Assembly: GCA_937770485.1 (NCBI GenBank)
Contig: CALJHX010000030.1
Coordinates: 1 to 64,000, forward strand
Direction of reading: 5' to 3'
Length of the DNA: 64,000 bases
From: an uncultured Verrucomicrobiae bacterium
Lineage (GTDB): Bacteria > Verrucomicrobiota > Verrucomicrobiia > Limisphaerales > UBA1096
Shown here: piece after piece, positions 32,268-42,596 of the stretch
How the letters are laid out: each line of letters opens with the position of its first letter
Position numbering within the stretch: the stretch's first letter is position 1
The notes under the pieces: generated by a model
Databases searched by the model: none
The model's input: the letters and a program-made list of their open reading frames with translations, nothing else
What the model was told of the DNA's origin: nothing
Position numbers and translations under genes: made by a program

Positions 32268-34760
32268 ATGAGTTCACGCAAATCTAAATTACTCCCAATT
32301 GGGATCGCTATGGTCGTTCTTATTGCGATCGCCACTTACTTCAAGTTCAACCGAAGCGAACCGGACAAGACAGAAGATATAATTCTAAGCAAGAAATCCC
32401 CACCGGTGTTGGGGTTATTACCTGAATTTGAGTTGACCGACCAGGCCCTTGAGACGTTTGGGTCGCGTCAATTGCGTGGAAAAACTTGGATCGCAAATTT
32501 TATTTTTACACGGTGCACGGCTACCTGCCCTGCCCAGACGGCGAAAATAAGCGAGTTCCAAGGGCAGTTACAGGATAGTCCGGTTTGGGACGAGATCCGG
32601 TTTGTCAGTTTCACGGTCGACCCAGAACATGACACGCCGAAAGTGCTTAGCGAGTATGCGAAAAACGCGAATGCCGATGTTCATCATTGGAAGTTCCTCA
32701 CAGGTGATCGTGAGGCTATTTGGAGACTTAGCAAGGACGGTTTTAAACTGCCGGTTAGTGAAAATACTGATCCCGCAATAGTCATCACCCACAGCCCAAA
32801 AGTTATGCTTGTTGATCCTTACTTGCGAATTCGAGGAATCTACGAAGTGATGTCCAAGGAGGGATTAGCACGTTTACGTCACGGTTTGGACCAAGTATTA
32901 ATGGAGAAAGTGGCCGAGCCTGAAGAGGCCATCAACCCACCATGGCTTGAAGGTCGTCGCGAGGCACAGCTTAAGACTGTGGATAAATTCAAGGTGCTTC
33001 ACGACTTTAGCTTCACTGATGGTATCGAAGAGAGTGGCATTCTCTTCCGTAACAAGATTGTGGATGATGTCGGAAAAAACTACATGCCCGTCCATTATGA
33101 CCACGGCAACGGCTTGGCCATCGCCGACGTTGACGGAGACGGCAATCTGGATCTTTACTTTGTAACCCAAGCTGGCAGCAATGGACTGTGGAGGAATCTA
33201 GGTAACGGTCGGTTTGAGGACATCACCGAACAAGCCGGAGTGGCGGTTGAAAACAAGATAGGTGTTACGGCCTCGTTTGCGGATATCGATAACGACGGCG
33301 ATCCCGATCTCTACACGACCACGGTGCGAGGCGGTAACGTGCTCTTTGAAAACCTTGGTGGCGGCCAATTCAAGGATATCTCACAAGCATCGGGACTCAA
33401 CCACAAGGGGCACTCCTCCGCAGCCGTGTTTTTTGATTACAACCGCGACGGGCTTCTCGATGTCTACCTGACAAACGTAGGCAAATATACTTCGGATAAA
33501 GTTTTAACAGTTACGATGGAGCAAGCCCGTGGTGAGAAGGAGGCTGAATATAAGTTCTTCTCCGGCCTTGCTGATGCATTTTCGGGCCACCTGCCGGCAA
33601 AAAAACGGGGTGAGGGAAGCATCTTGTTCAAGAATCTGGGCAACAACCGTTTCGAAGACGTTTCGAAGAAAGTCAAGTTGCAGGACGAAAGTTGGACCGG
33701 CGATGCCAGTCCCGTTGATTTCAATCAGGACGGCTGGATCGACCTATACGTGTTAAACATGCAAGGAGACGACCAGTACTATGTCAATGTGGGAGGCGAG
33801 TATTTCGAGAAAAAAAGCCGTGAGATTTTTCCATTCACACCGTGGGGAGCGATGGGAGTCAAAACGTTCGACTTCGAAAATGACGGTGACATGGACCTGT
33901 TCATCACGGATATGCATTCCGACATGAGCGAACAAGTCGGGCCTGAGCGTGAAAACCACAAGTCCAGGCAGCAGTGGCCCGAAAGCATGCTACTTACCCA
34001 AGGCAAGAGCATCTGGGGGAACGCCTTCTATCGGAACGATGGCAAAGGAAATTTTAAAGAAGTGTCTGATCAAATCGGAGTCGAAAATTACTGGCCTTGG
34101 GGCATTAGCGTTGGAGATCTCAATGCAGACGGCTTTGATGATGTGTTCATCGCTTCCAGTATGAATTTTCCGTTTCGGTATGCTGTTAATAGTTTACTAT
34201 TGAACAATCAGGGTTCGGAATTTTTAAGTAGCGAATTCATACTTGGAGTTGAACCGAGACCCGATGGTCGCTTCGCCGAGCCTTGGTTTGAACTCGACTG
34301 CGATGGCGAGGATAAAGACCACGCGCTGGCGAAAGGCCGATCGGGCCGTGTAGTGATTTGGTCGGCATTGGGTACGCGATCATCGGTGATGTTCGATCTG
34401 GATAATGATGGCGACCTGGACATCGTAACCAACGAATTCAATTCCCGCCCCATGGTGCTGATCAGTAATCTATCCGAAAAGCACGACAAGTTGAATTATC
34501 TGAAAGTGAAACTAGTTGGTGAAAAATCGAATCGAGACGGGTTGGGTGCGGTGGTTAGAGTTCGCACTGGTTCGCAAACGTATATGAAAGTACACGATGG
34601 CCAGTCGGGATATTTGTCACAAAGCCTCTATCCTCTCTACTTCGGACTAAACGAGGTGACAAACGTAGATGAAATCAAAGTGACTTGGCCATCTGGTAAC
34701 AAACAAACAGTGCCGGGCCCAATTGAGGTGAATAGAACGATTGAGGTGAAGGAGCAATAA
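32268..34760 (+). CDS. SCO copper-chaperone domain fused to FG-GAP/CRTAC propeller and ASPIC/UnbV domain
   Basis: 830 residues. An N-terminal membrane anchor (LLPIGIAMVVLIAIATYFKF) is followed by an SCO domain with the full copper site: CxxxC in FTRCTATCPAQ near residue 84 and the His in VITHSPKVMLVDP near residue 174. After a linker the protein becomes a CRTAC-like beta-propeller starting FRNKIVDDVGKNY. It carries seven DxDxDG-type calcium loops, among them DVDGDGNLDLY, DIDNDGDPDLY, DYNRDGLLDVY, DFNQDGWIDLY, DFENDGDMDLF and DLDNDGDLDIV, one per blade. The C-terminus is ASPIC/UnbV (GLGAVVRVRTGSQTY, QSGYLSQS, VDEIKVTWPSG). Both halves are intact in one frame. It would sit outside the inner membrane and may deliver or sense copper for the CoxII-like partner; this is inference. 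Confidence 0.92.
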   Translation: MSSRKSKLLPIGIAMVVLIAIATYFKFNRSEPDKTEDIILSKKSPPVLGLLPEFELTDQALETFGSRQLRGKTWIANFIFTRCTATCPAQTAKISEFQGQLQDSPVWDEIRFVSFTVDPEHDTPKVLSEYAKNANADVHHWKFLTGDREAIWRLSKDGFKLPVSENTDPAIVITHSPKVMLVDPYLRIRGIYEVMSKEGLARLRHGLDQVLMEKVAEPEEAINPPWLEGRREAQLKTVDKFKVLHDFSFTDGIEESGILFRNKIVDDVGKNYMPVHYDHGNGLAIADVDGDGNLDLYFVTQAGSNGLWRNLGNGRFEDITEQAGVAVENKIGVTASFADIDNDGDPDLYTTTVRGGNVLFENLGGGQFKDISQASGLNHKGHSSAAVFFDYNRDGLLDVYLTNVGKYTSDKVLTVTMEQARGEKEAEYKFFSGLADAFSGHLPAKKRGEGSILFKNLGNNRFEDVSKKVKLQDESWTGDASPVDFNQDGWIDLYVLNMQGDDQYYVNVGGEYFEKKSREIFPFTPWGAMGVKTFDFENDGDMDLFITDMHSDMSEQVGPERENHKSRQQWPESMLLTQGKSIWGNAFYRNDGKGNFKEVSDQIGVENYWPWGISVGDLNADGFDDVFIASSMNFPFRYAVNSLLLNNQGSEFLSSEFILGVEPRPDGRFAEPWFELDCDGEDKDHALAKGRSGRVVIWSALGTRSSVMFDLDNDGDLDIVTNEFNSRPMVLISNLSEKHDKLNYLKVKLVGEKSNRDGLGAVVRVRTGSQTYMKVHDGQSGYLSQSLYPLYFGLNEVTNVDEIKVTWPSGNKQTVPGPIEVNRTIEVKEQ

Positions 34761-34792
34761 TCACGCGGGATACTGCCCGCGTCATGCCTCAG

Positions 34793-35998
34793 CTAATCAG
34801 GAATGGGGCGATATCCTGCATTCACGAACTCTTTAGCCCGTGGCCGAAAAAATTCATCGAACTCCGGATCGGGACAACCGAGCGAATTCTTTGTCGAATC
34901 GAGATTACCGTTAAGATCAATCGTATCGCCGTTAAGGAAGCAACGTCGAACTATACACGTGTCTTTAATGTCTACTTCGTAGCGGGCTCCAGTTGGCCAA
35001 CCGCCCTTTGCGTTGTTCATCCAAAAGATCGAGTCCTCGTAGATACTTCCAGCACCGGAATCGTCCACGCCGTTTCTGTTCCCCGTAAACGTACAACGCC
35101 GGACAATCACTTTTGAACCCGGAAACAGCGTAAGAGCTCCCGCACCGTGCTTAGGCTTCCATTTACCGACCTTGGCGCTTCGCTCATCCAGAGGGCCGTT
35201 TGACATGTTATCCACGAACAGGCAGTTCTCAATGACGGCAGAACTCCCCCATAATAAGTCGACGGCCGAACCGGTGACCGGGCAACGGTTGTTGCGGAAG
35301 ATACAGTTTTTAAGCAGCACAGAACCTTCCATGTAATCACGGTGATCAATAGAAACCCCTCCGCCACAGGGACTGGAATAGTTATTGTACACTTCAACAT
35401 TTTCAATTGTGGGATAGGAACGCCCAAATATTTTGATCCCACCACCATCGGTATGGAAGTACATGTTTTTATTTATATCTAACCGGGGCTCTGAAAGCTC
35501 AGGTTGGATCAATCCCGATTCGCTTGATCCCGTCACAAAATTGTTCGCCCCCGTAATCTTGAATCCTCGGAAAACTGTGTTTCGAGTAATTCCGTCGCCA
35601 AAATAAACCACGTGGTTCACAATTGACGGGAAGCCTTCATGCTCTTTGTTGGCAATATCGGGATTGGCAGCAGTCAGGATAACCTCTCCGACCGCCTCAA
35701 GTGTGATTCCGTCGTGCCGCTCATTTAGCCAGATCAACGCTTGGCCATGCTGGCGGGGGCGATACACGCCTGCGTGGACCTTGACATGTTTCTGGCCCGT
35801 GTCTTTAGCGACTGCATCGAGAACAGCTTGGATATCGTTGCCAGGATAAACGTCACGCAAGGAATGGGTGCTCGGCTTATCTGTGGAACTGTTTGAGCAC
35901 CCACTCAAACAGCCGGTAATCACGACGATGAGAGCAACGCCGTTAGAAACTGCAGGCAGTAATCCAACAAACCAATTTCGTTGTTCGGATTGAGTCAT
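34793..35998 (-). CDS. Right-handed parallel beta-helix lipoprotein
   Basis: 401 residues. A hydrophobic leader ends in lipobox-like LSGC (VALIVVITGCLSGCSN). The body opens as a pectate-lyase-like helix: VYPGNDIQAVLDAVAKDTG, VKVHAGVYRPRQHGQALIW, then repeated rungs such as TVFRGFKITGANN, PTIENVEVYNNY, SVLLKNCIFRNNRCP, AVIENCLFVDNMSN and VIVRRCTFTGNRNG. Such proteins bind or cleave polysaccharides; no catalytic residues can be named. Convergent with the SCO-propeller gene. Confidence 0.88.
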   Translation of the reverse strand: MTQSEQRNWFVGLLPAVSNGVALIVVITGCLSGCSNSSTDKPSTHSLRDVYPGNDIQAVLDAVAKDTGQKHVKVHAGVYRPRQHGQALIWLNERHDGITLEAVGEVILTAANPDIANKEHEGFPSIVNHVVYFGDGITRNTVFRGFKITGANNFVTGSSESGLIQPELSEPRLDINKNMYFHTDGGGIKIFGRSYPTIENVEVYNNYSSPCGGGVSIDHRDYMEGSVLLKNCIFRNNRCPVTGSAVDLLWGSSAVIENCLFVDNMSNGPLDERSAKVGKWKPKHGAGALTLFPGSKVIVRRCTFTGNRNGVDDSGAGSIYEDSIFWMNNAKGGWPTGARYEVDIKDTCIVRRCFLNGDTIDLNGNLDSTKNSLGCPDPEFDEFFRPRAKEFVNAGYRPIPD

Positions 35999-36129
35999 GA
36001 CGGTTTGATCCGATAGCCCAAAAATACCTATCGTTAACTGACTAGTAAAGCGAAAGCGGTCGGGGATTCAACTACGGAAGGCAATCAAATCTTGGACAAT
36101 TGCAATCATAGCCCTCAAACTAAATCACG

Positions 36130-36141
36130 TTGACTAGTCAA
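36130..36141. promoter_or_regulatory. Palindrome TTGACTAGTCAA, possible operator
   Basis: A perfect 12-bp palindrome about 70 bases before the CE15 gene start; a related half (ACTGACTAGTAAA) occurs near 36037. Its place between divergent genes suits a transcription-factor site, but no regulator gene is near. Confidence 0.3.
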
Positions 36142-36209
36142 AGCTAATTCAGCGCTTGGCCTAGTGCACTTAACGCGGTTAGCATTCGCGCCGGTTAAAG
36201 ATACTTAGA

Positions 36210-37454
36210 GTGATGTTGCGAAAAATCATTTTTTCTGTAGTCGCCATTGGCTTTACCTCCTGTGTGGTGTTCTCCCGTGAACTCAAAGAGTTCGATAACG
36301 ATGTTAATTATGATGAGGCGCGCATACCACGGTACGACCTGCCTGACCCCCTCGTCACCGCCGAGGGCAAACCGGTCACGACTGCCGATCAATGGAGGAA
36401 CATCCGTCGGCCGCAGATCCTCTCGCTGTTCGCGAGTTTCATTTACGGTGCCGTCCCCGTGCCTCCCGATCCCATCGCCCAAACGTACCATGTCATCAAA
36501 GAGGATAAATCGTTCATGGGTGGCAAGGTGACCAAACTCGATGTCTCCATCCGATTCAAAAACCGTAAGGGAACCGCAGAGACACACGTACTGGTTTTTT
36601 TACCAAACAAAGCCAAGGAACCTGTCCCGGCCTTCATGATGCTCAGCTTCGACAATCCGCGCGGCGGTAGTTTTAATCTTAGTTCAAGCCGCAAAGGGTA
36701 CCTCCGCAATGGTGTACCGCTTGGCCAATTGGTCGACCAAGGCTACGCCTATGTTTCCGTCTATCACGGCGACTTGGTCGGACACAACGAGGTGTCGTTT
36801 AGCGGCGGCATTCACAAATTGTTTTACCGTGACGGCCAGAGTTTTCCCAAAGCACACGAATGGGGCGTACTTACCGCCAACGGCTGGACTGGTATGAGGG
36901 CGCTCGACTACCTCGAAACCAACGACCGGGTAGATGCCAGCCGAGTCGCCGTCATGGGACATTCCAAAATGGGTAAGGCAACCCTTTGGGCCGCGGCACA
37001 GGATCAGCGATTCGCGATGGCTATCTCCGCACAATCCGGCTGCGGCGGAGCGGCGTTGTGGCGCCGGAAGTACGGCGAGACGATGTCTAAGCTCAACCGC
37101 TTCCCTCACTGGCTCAGCATCAACGCCCGCAAGTTCAACGACCACGAAGACGATTTGCCGGTCGATCAGCACATGCTACTGTCGCTCATCGCGCCCCGCC
37201 CGGTTTATGTCGCCAGCGGCACGGCGGACACCTGGGCTGATCCGCACGGTGAATTTCAGTCCGCAAACCACGCCGGTCCGGTGTACAAGTTGCTCGGCAA
37301 AAAACCGCTGAGCACCACCAAACTGCCGTCGCCCAACCAACCGCTGCTCGACGGCGACATCGGCTATCACATCCGAACCGGCGGCCACTCCGTCGAACCG
37401 TATGACTGGCAGCAGTTCATCAAGTTCGCCGACCGACATCTGCAGGGCAAGTGA
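36210..37454 (+). CDS. CE15-like glucuronoyl esterase, secreted
   Basis: 414 residues with signal peptide (MLRKIIFSVVAIGFTSCVVF). An alpha/beta hydrolase of carbohydrate esterase family 15: PDPLVTAEGKPVTTADQW, NPRGGSF-type and HEWGVLTANGWTGMRALDYL. The nucleophile elbow is VAVMGHSKMGKATLWAAAQD near residue 253, then ISAQSGCGGAALWRR, and the catalytic His is in GGHSVEPYDWQQF near residue 392. CE15 enzymes split ester bonds between lignin and glucuronoxylan or related uronates. Followed by the DUF1592/DUF1552 pair, so possibly part of a polysaccharide-use locus. Confidence 0.92.
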   Translation: MMLRKIIFSVVAIGFTSCVVFSRELKEFDNDVNYDEARIPRYDLPDPLVTAEGKPVTTADQWRNIRRPQILSLFASFIYGAVPVPPDPIAQTYHVIKEDKSFMGGKVTKLDVSIRFKNRKGTAETHVLVFLPNKAKEPVPAFMMLSFDNPRGGSFNLSSSRKGYLRNGVPLGQLVDQGYAYVSVYHGDLVGHNEVSFSGGIHKLFYRDGQSFPKAHEWGVLTANGWTGMRALDYLETNDRVDASRVAVMGHSKMGKATLWAAAQDQRFAMAISAQSGCGGAALWRRKYGETMSKLNRFPHWLSINARKFNDHEDDLPVDQHMLLSLIAPRPVYVASGTADTWADPHGEFQSANHAGPVYKLLGKKPLSTTKLPSPNQPLLDGDIGYHIRTGGHSVEPYDWQQFIKFADRHLQGK

Positions 37455-37518
37455 CCTTTGCCAAAAGCCGTTTGCAGCCATGTTGATTTCTTCTTAACTC
37501 TCTGCAGTTTAACTGGTG

Positions 37519-39816
37519 ATGCGACCTCTTGCAGAGAAACTTGGCCAAGCGTTTGGCTTAGCCACTGTACTCCTGCTGACGAAATCGACCGGCTTGGCTA
37601 AGCCAGAGTTGTCCGGCGACCAGGTTTACTCGCAGCTCTGCGTTAAGTGCCACGGCGACCAGGGCAAAGGGGTCGCCAATGAGCACGACGAGCCGCTGGT
37701 CGGGGACTGGTCGATCGAAAAGCTCACGCGCGTTATCATCCGCACCATGCCGGACGATGAGCCAGAGCAATGCGTCGGCAACAACGCCAAGCGGGTTGCA
37801 CGCTACATCTACGACACATTTTATTCACCCGATGCCCAGATGCGAAACAAGCCACCCCGCATCGAGTTGGCTCGCCTGACCAACCGGCAGTATCTTCACT
37901 CTGTCGCCGACCTGATAGGCAGTTTCACAGGCCAATCTGAGTTTGGGCAGTCGGGAGGGCTAAAGGCCACCTACCACAACAGCCGGAACCATAGCCGGAA
38001 CAAACACAGCATCGAACGCACGGACACCACCGTTGATTTCCAGTACGGCAGCGGCACACCGGTTCCGGACAATAAGGAATACAAAGCAGAGGAATTCTCG
38101 ATGCGCTGGAGCGGTTCGGTATTCGCGGAGGAAACCGGCGATCACGAATTTATCGTCACCAGCGAAAACGGCGTCCGGCTTTGGGTAAACAACATGGATC
38201 TCAAACTGATTGAAGGCTGGGTGTCCAGCGGTGAACTTCATGAACTCAATGGCACCATCCGGCTCATCGGTGGCCGCGCCTACCCGCTACGCCTCGATTT
38301 CTTCAAATACAAAAGCAGAAGCGCCTCGGTGAAACTGGAATGGCACCCGCCGCACAGGGCCAGGCAGGTCATCCCGGCACGTAACCTCTCCCCGGCTTCC
38401 ACCCGGAGCACGTTCGTGATGCGCCAGCCGTTCCCGCCGGACGATAGCAGTGCCGGCTACGAACGCGGCAGCGCGGTCTCCAAAAAATGGGATGAAGCCG
38501 CAACATTCGCTGCCATCGAGGCCGCCAACTGGGTCGCCGAACATCTCGATCCGCTCGCCGACACGTCCGCGAAAAACAAGGACCGCCTGATCAAGACGCG
38601 CGAGTTCAGCCATCAATTCGCCAAGCGTGCATTTCGCCGGCCGCTCGACGCCGAGCAACAACGCTTCTTTATCGACTCGCGTTTTGCCGAGAGAAAACCG
38701 GTCACTGACTCGGTCAAGGAAGTCGTGCTACTCACACTCAAGTCGCCCCGCTTCCTCTACCCCGACCTTGGCCAAGCGGATGATTACTCGGTCGCCACCC
38801 GGCTCTCGCTTGGCCTGTGGGATTCGATGCCGGATGACGAACTGCTTCGCGCTGCAGCCGCCGAACGCCTGAACACACCCGATGAGGCGCGACAACAGGC
38901 GCTGCGGATGCTGCGTGACCCTCGAAGCCGCGCCAAGTTGCGCAATACATTTCATCACTGGCTCGGGATCGCTCACGCTGAAGAAATCGCCAAGGACACC
39001 GAACAGTATCCCAATTACGACAAATCACTCGAGGCCGACCTTAGAACATCGCTGAACATCTTCCTCGACAACATCGTTTGGGAAACTGCTGGAGCCGACT
39101 TTCGAAAATTGCTCAACTCACGGCATCTGCCATTCAACGAACGCTTGGCCAAGTTTTACGGGGCAGAGCGTGTCAAAAACATGGGTGAGTTCGGCCCCTC
39201 GTTTTTTGACCATGAACGGGCCGGCCTGCTGACCCATCCGTATCTACTCGCACTTTACTCGTATCACAACGCCACCTCACCGATTCATCGCGGCGTGTTT
39301 ATTACCCGCCACGTTCTTGGCCGCTCACTCAAGCCGCCGCCCGAGGCGGCCGTGTTCAAGGACGAGGCATTTTCCCTGGAGATGACGATGCGCGAAAAAG
39401 TCACCGAACTCACCAAGGCCGATGCCTGCATGACCTGTCATGAAATTATCAATCCGCTTGGCTTCGCGCTTGAGCAATTCGACGGCATCGGCCGATTGCG
39501 TGAAACGGAAAAAGGGAGACCAATCAACACTATTTCGGATTATCTCTCCGCTGACGGCAGCGCCGTCCGGTTGACCAGCGCCGGCGACCTTGCACGCCTT
39601 GCCACGGAAAGCCCCAGTGCCCAAAACGGATTCATAGAGATGCTCTTTAATCAGGTTGCCAAGCAGCCGGTTCGGGCCTACGGTCCGGGTGTTCTAAACC
39701 GGCTGCGCAGAGATTTCGCGACTTCCGGTTTCAACTTGCAGTTTTTGTTGGCTGAAACGGCTGTCATCAACGCGCTGAATGGGATTGACCCAGCGAAGCC
39801 AATTGAAAGGAACTGA
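37519..39816 (+). CDS. DUF1592/DUF1588 family protein with cytochrome c and PA14 domains
   Basis: 765 residues, exported. An N-terminal c-type heme motif (LCVKCHGDQGKG, near residue 40) precedes the DUF1587-like region (ARLTNRQYLHSVADLIG) and a PA14 domain (about 150-290: MRWSGSVFAEETGDHEF, SENGVRLWVN, RLDFFKYKS). DUF1595/1592 follow (RAFRRPLDAEQQRFF, LLTLKSPRFLYPD, RLSLGLWDSMPDDELL), then DUF1588 (LLTHPYLLALYSYHN, THRG-type SPIHRGVFITRHVL) with a CxxCH block (ACMTCHEIINPLGFALEQFD near residue 636), and DUF1585 at the end. These multidomain proteins are typical of planctomycetes and verrucomicrobia; their function is unknown. The DUF1552 gene follows after 3 bases. Confidence 0.93.
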   Translation: MRPLAEKLGQAFGLATVLLLTKSTGLAKPELSGDQVYSQLCVKCHGDQGKGVANEHDEPLVGDWSIEKLTRVIIRTMPDDEPEQCVGNNAKRVARYIYDTFYSPDAQMRNKPPRIELARLTNRQYLHSVADLIGSFTGQSEFGQSGGLKATYHNSRNHSRNKHSIERTDTTVDFQYGSGTPVPDNKEYKAEEFSMRWSGSVFAEETGDHEFIVTSENGVRLWVNNMDLKLIEGWVSSGELHELNGTIRLIGGRAYPLRLDFFKYKSRSASVKLEWHPPHRARQVIPARNLSPASTRSTFVMRQPFPPDDSSAGYERGSAVSKKWDEAATFAAIEAANWVAEHLDPLADTSAKNKDRLIKTREFSHQFAKRAFRRPLDAEQQRFFIDSRFAERKPVTDSVKEVVLLTLKSPRFLYPDLGQADDYSVATRLSLGLWDSMPDDELLRAAAAERLNTPDEARQQALRMLRDPRSRAKLRNTFHHWLGIAHAEEIAKDTEQYPNYDKSLEADLRTSLNIFLDNIVWETAGADFRKLLNSRHLPFNERLAKFYGAERVKNMGEFGPSFFDHERAGLLTHPYLLALYSYHNATSPIHRGVFITRHVLGRSLKPPPEAAVFKDEAFSLEMTMREKVTELTKADACMTCHEIINPLGFALEQFDGIGRLRETEKGRPINTISDYLSADGSAVRLTSAGDLARLATESPSAQNGFIEMLFNQVAKQPVRAYGPGVLNRLRRDFATSGFNLQFLLAETAVINALNGIDPAKPIERN

Positions 39817-39819
39817 ATC

Positions 39820-41133
39820 ATGAATCCTCTTGCTCGCAGACAGTTCATCCGGGACATCGGGGTTTCGACAGCAGCGCTGCCATTCATCACCGGGCTGCCA
39901 AGCCTCGGCTTGGCCGCAACCACGCCACGCCGGCAACGGCTTGTCGTGATGTTCAGCCCCAACGGCACCATCCCAAAAAACTTCTGGCCGGACGCAACCG
40001 GCAGCGACTTCGAGCTGAAGGAAATCATGAAGCCGCTTGCCCCGTTCCGGGATCGCATGCTTGTCCTCAACGGCCTGAACAACAAGGTGCGCGGCGACGG
40101 GGACGGCCACATGCGCGGCATGAGCTGTTTGCTCACCGGCATCGAGTTATTCCCGGGTAACATCCAGGGCGGCTCCGATACACCCGCTGGCTGGGCCAAG
40201 GGCATCTCGATCGATCAGGAGATCAAAAACTTTTTTCAAAGCCACGAAGCCTCACGCACCCGGTTTGGCTCACTGGAGTTTGGTGTCGGTGTCTCGGATC
40301 GCGCCGATCCTTGGACGCGCATGTCGTATGCCGGCCCGAATCGACCGGTCGCCCCGACGGATGACCCGTACCAGATGTACCAGAAGCTCTACGGTCAACT
40401 CCGAGACCGGGACAGCCTGTTAAGCATTTTGGATGAAGTGCGGGATGACCTGAAACGTGTCTCCAAAAAAATCAGTGCCGAGGATCGGCGACTGCTTGAG
40501 GAACACGCCGGGTTCGTCCGACAGATGGAACAGGAATTTGGCCGTGTCGACAGCAACGCCCTAGTCAGCAATCCGCCGAAGTTCGAGGCTGGCATCACCA
40601 ACCAAAACGACAATGTTCCGCGCCTGAGCCGGATGCAGATCGACCTGATGGTGAACAGCTTCGTCAACGACTTCGCGCGAGTCGGCACGCTGCAATACAC
40701 GAAGTCGGTCGGCCAGGCGCGGATGAACTGGCTCAACATCAAGGACGGCCATCACGGTCTATCGCACGAGTCCGACAAAAACGAAGACGCCGTCGACAAA
40801 CTCACGCGCATCAACAAGTGGTTCGCTGGTGAACTAGCCTACTTGGCCAAGCGCTTGGCTGAGACCCCCGAGCCGGGCGGCAGTGGCAGCCTCCTCGACA
40901 ACACCACCATCTTGTGGACCAATGAACTGGGAAAAGGCAACAGCCACACGCTCAGAAACATTCCGTTTGTCCTGCTCGGCGAAGGGCTTGGTTTCAAAAT
41001 GGGCCGCTCACTGGACATAAAAGGTGCGGCGCACAACCGCCTGCATATGGCTATGGCTCACGCCGTCGGGCACCATCTCCAGACGTTCGGCAACAAGAAG
41101 CTAAGTCAAGGCGGCCCACTCAGCTTGGCCTGA
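39820..41133 (+). CDS. DUF1552 family protein, Tat-exported
   Basis: 437 residues. Tat signal [18 protein letters not shown], then the alkaline-phosphatase-like DUF1552 body: [80 protein letters not shown] and [20 protein letters not shown]1552 proteins nearly always pair with DUF1592-type proteins, as here (3-base spacing). Function unknown. Confidence 0.95.
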   Translation: MNPLARRQFIRDIGVSTAALPFITGLPSLGLAATTPRRQRLVVMFSPNGTIPKNFWPDATGSDFELKEIMKPLAPFRDRMLVLNGLNNKVRGDGDGHMRGMSCLLTGIELFPGNIQGGSDTPAGWAKGISIDQEIKNFFQSHEASRTRFGSLEFGVGVSDRADPWTRMSYAGPNRPVAPTDDPYQMYQKLYGQLRDRDSLLSILDEVRDDLKRVSKKISAEDRRLLEEHAGFVRQMEQEFGRVDSNALVSNPPKFEAGITNQNDNVPRLSRMQIDLMVNSFVNDFARVGTLQYTKSVGQARMNWLNIKDGHHGLSHESDKNEDAVDKLTRINKWFAGELAYLAKRLAETPEPGGSGSLLDNTTILWTNELGKGNSHTLRNIPFVLLGEGLGFKMGRSLDIKGAAHNRLHMAMAHAVGHHLQTFGNKKLSQGGPLSLA

Positions 41134-41164
41134 CAAACAGCGCGATTGGCCAAGTTCCACCACC

Positions 41165-42592
41165 CTACGCCAGTATGCCGCGCACGACTCGGCCGTGGAC
41201 GTCGGTCAACCGGAAGTCGCGACTGGCGAATCGGTAAGTGAGCTTTTCGTGATCGAAGCCCATCAGATGCAAAATCGTCGCGTGTAGATCGTGAACATGA
41301 ACAGGGTTCTCGGCAGCTTGAAAACCGAACTCGTCGGTTGAACCGTAAACCGTTCCACCCTTCACACCTCCACCTGCCAAAACCATCGAGAAGCCTGCAG
41401 AATTGTGATCGCGGCCCAGCTTTGGTTTGCCAGCGTTGGTGATCTCAACCGTCGGCGTACGGCCAAACTCGCCACCCAAAATGATCAATGTCTCATCAAA
41501 CAAACCGCGCTCTTTCAGGTCTGAGATCAGTGCGGCGATTCCCTGCGAACATTCCAGCGCAAGTTTGCGGTGATTTTTCTCGATCTCGTCATGGTTGTCC
41601 CAGGGTTGCCATTTGCCATGCCAAACCTGCACAAATCGAACGCCCCGTTCGACCAATCGTCGTGCGATCAACAACTGACGCGCCTGCGTCGTTTTGCCGT
41701 AGCGTTCGCGAATGAATTCAGGCTCCCGCTGAACGTCGAATGCATCCGTCGCTTCCATCTGCATCCGGTACGCCTGCTCGTAGCTTTGGATACGCGACTC
41801 CAACTGCGGATCATGCCCGCGCTCGGCAAGGTGTCTCTGGTTCAACGCCTGCAACAGATCGAGTTGGCACCGTTGCGCGGCAAAACCCAATCGCGGATTG
41901 CGAATATTCTCGATCAGTTTTTCAACGGCTGTGTGTTCTGTATTAACATACACACCCTCGTAGATTCCCGGCAAAAATGACGACCGCCAGTTGTCCGGGC
42001 CTTTCACCGGATGACCGCCCGGACACATCGCGATGAAACCCGGCAGGTTACGGTTCTCGGTGCCCAGCCCGTACGTCAGCCACGAACCCAGACTTGGGCG
42101 CACCAGAGTGTTGTCGCCGCTGTTCATGAGCATCAACGACGGCTCGTGGTTTGGCACGTCACACTTCATTGAGCGTACTACGCAAAGATCATCGGCATGC
42201 TGGCCCAAGTGCGAAAACATCTCGCTGATCGGGATGCCGCTCTGGCCGTATTGCGTGAATTGAAACGGCGAGGCAAAGGCGGCACCGGTCAATCGCTCTG
42301 TAATTAGATTGGGCGTAGGCAGCGGCTTGCCGTCGTGCTTAGCCAAGAGCGGTTTCGGATCGAAGCTGTCCACATGCGACAAGCCGCCGTTGAGAAAAAT
42401 GTGGATGATGTGCCGTGCTCGAGGCGCAAAGTGTGAACCACGCGGTGCCAGTGGATCGACTTGAACGCGGGCATGGTGTCCCGAGTCGGCGAGCACATTG
42501 TTCAAGCCAAGGAGCGCAAACCCCATCCCCGATCGCGCGAGAAAGTCGCGTCGATTGGCCAAGCCAGCTTGATTGGGGTACGGCAAATTCAT
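41165..42592 (-). CDS. DUF1501 family protein, Tat-type signal
   Basis: 475 residues. NRRDFLARSGMGFALLGLNN is the Tat-like signal. The sulfatase-fold DUF1501 body shows RHIIHIFLNGGLSHVDSFDP, VVRSMKCDVPNHEPSLML, RPSLGSWLTYGLGTENRNLP, GVRFVQVWHGKWQPWDNH, ERGLFDETLIILGGEFGRTP and DHNSAGFSMVLAGGGVKGG. Such genes almost always follow a DUF1549/DUF1553 gene, as here with a 4-base gap. Function unknown; alkaline-phosphatase-like metal residues are partly kept. Confidence 0.95.
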   Translation of the reverse strand: MNLPYPNQAGLANRRDFLARSGMGFALLGLNNVLADSGHHARVQVDPLAPRGSHFAPRARHIIHIFLNGGLSHVDSFDPKPLLAKHDGKPLPTPNLITERLTGAAFASPFQFTQYGQSGIPISEMFSHLGQHADDLCVVRSMKCDVPNHEPSLMLMNSGDNTLVRPSLGSWLTYGLGTENRNLPGFIAMCPGGHPVKGPDNWRSSFLPGIYEGVYVNTEHTAVEKLIENIRNPRLGFAAQRCQLDLLQALNQRHLAERGHDPQLESRIQSYEQAYRMQMEATDAFDVQREPEFIRERYGKTTQARQLLIARRLVERGVRFVQVWHGKWQPWDNHDEIEKNHRKLALECSQGIAALISDLKERGLFDETLIILGGEFGRTPTVEITNAGKPKLGRDHNSAGFSMVLAGGGVKGGTVYGSTDEFGFQAAENPVHVHDLHATILHLMGFDHEKLTYRFASRDFRLTDVHGRVVRGILA

Positions 42593-42596
42593 CTCA

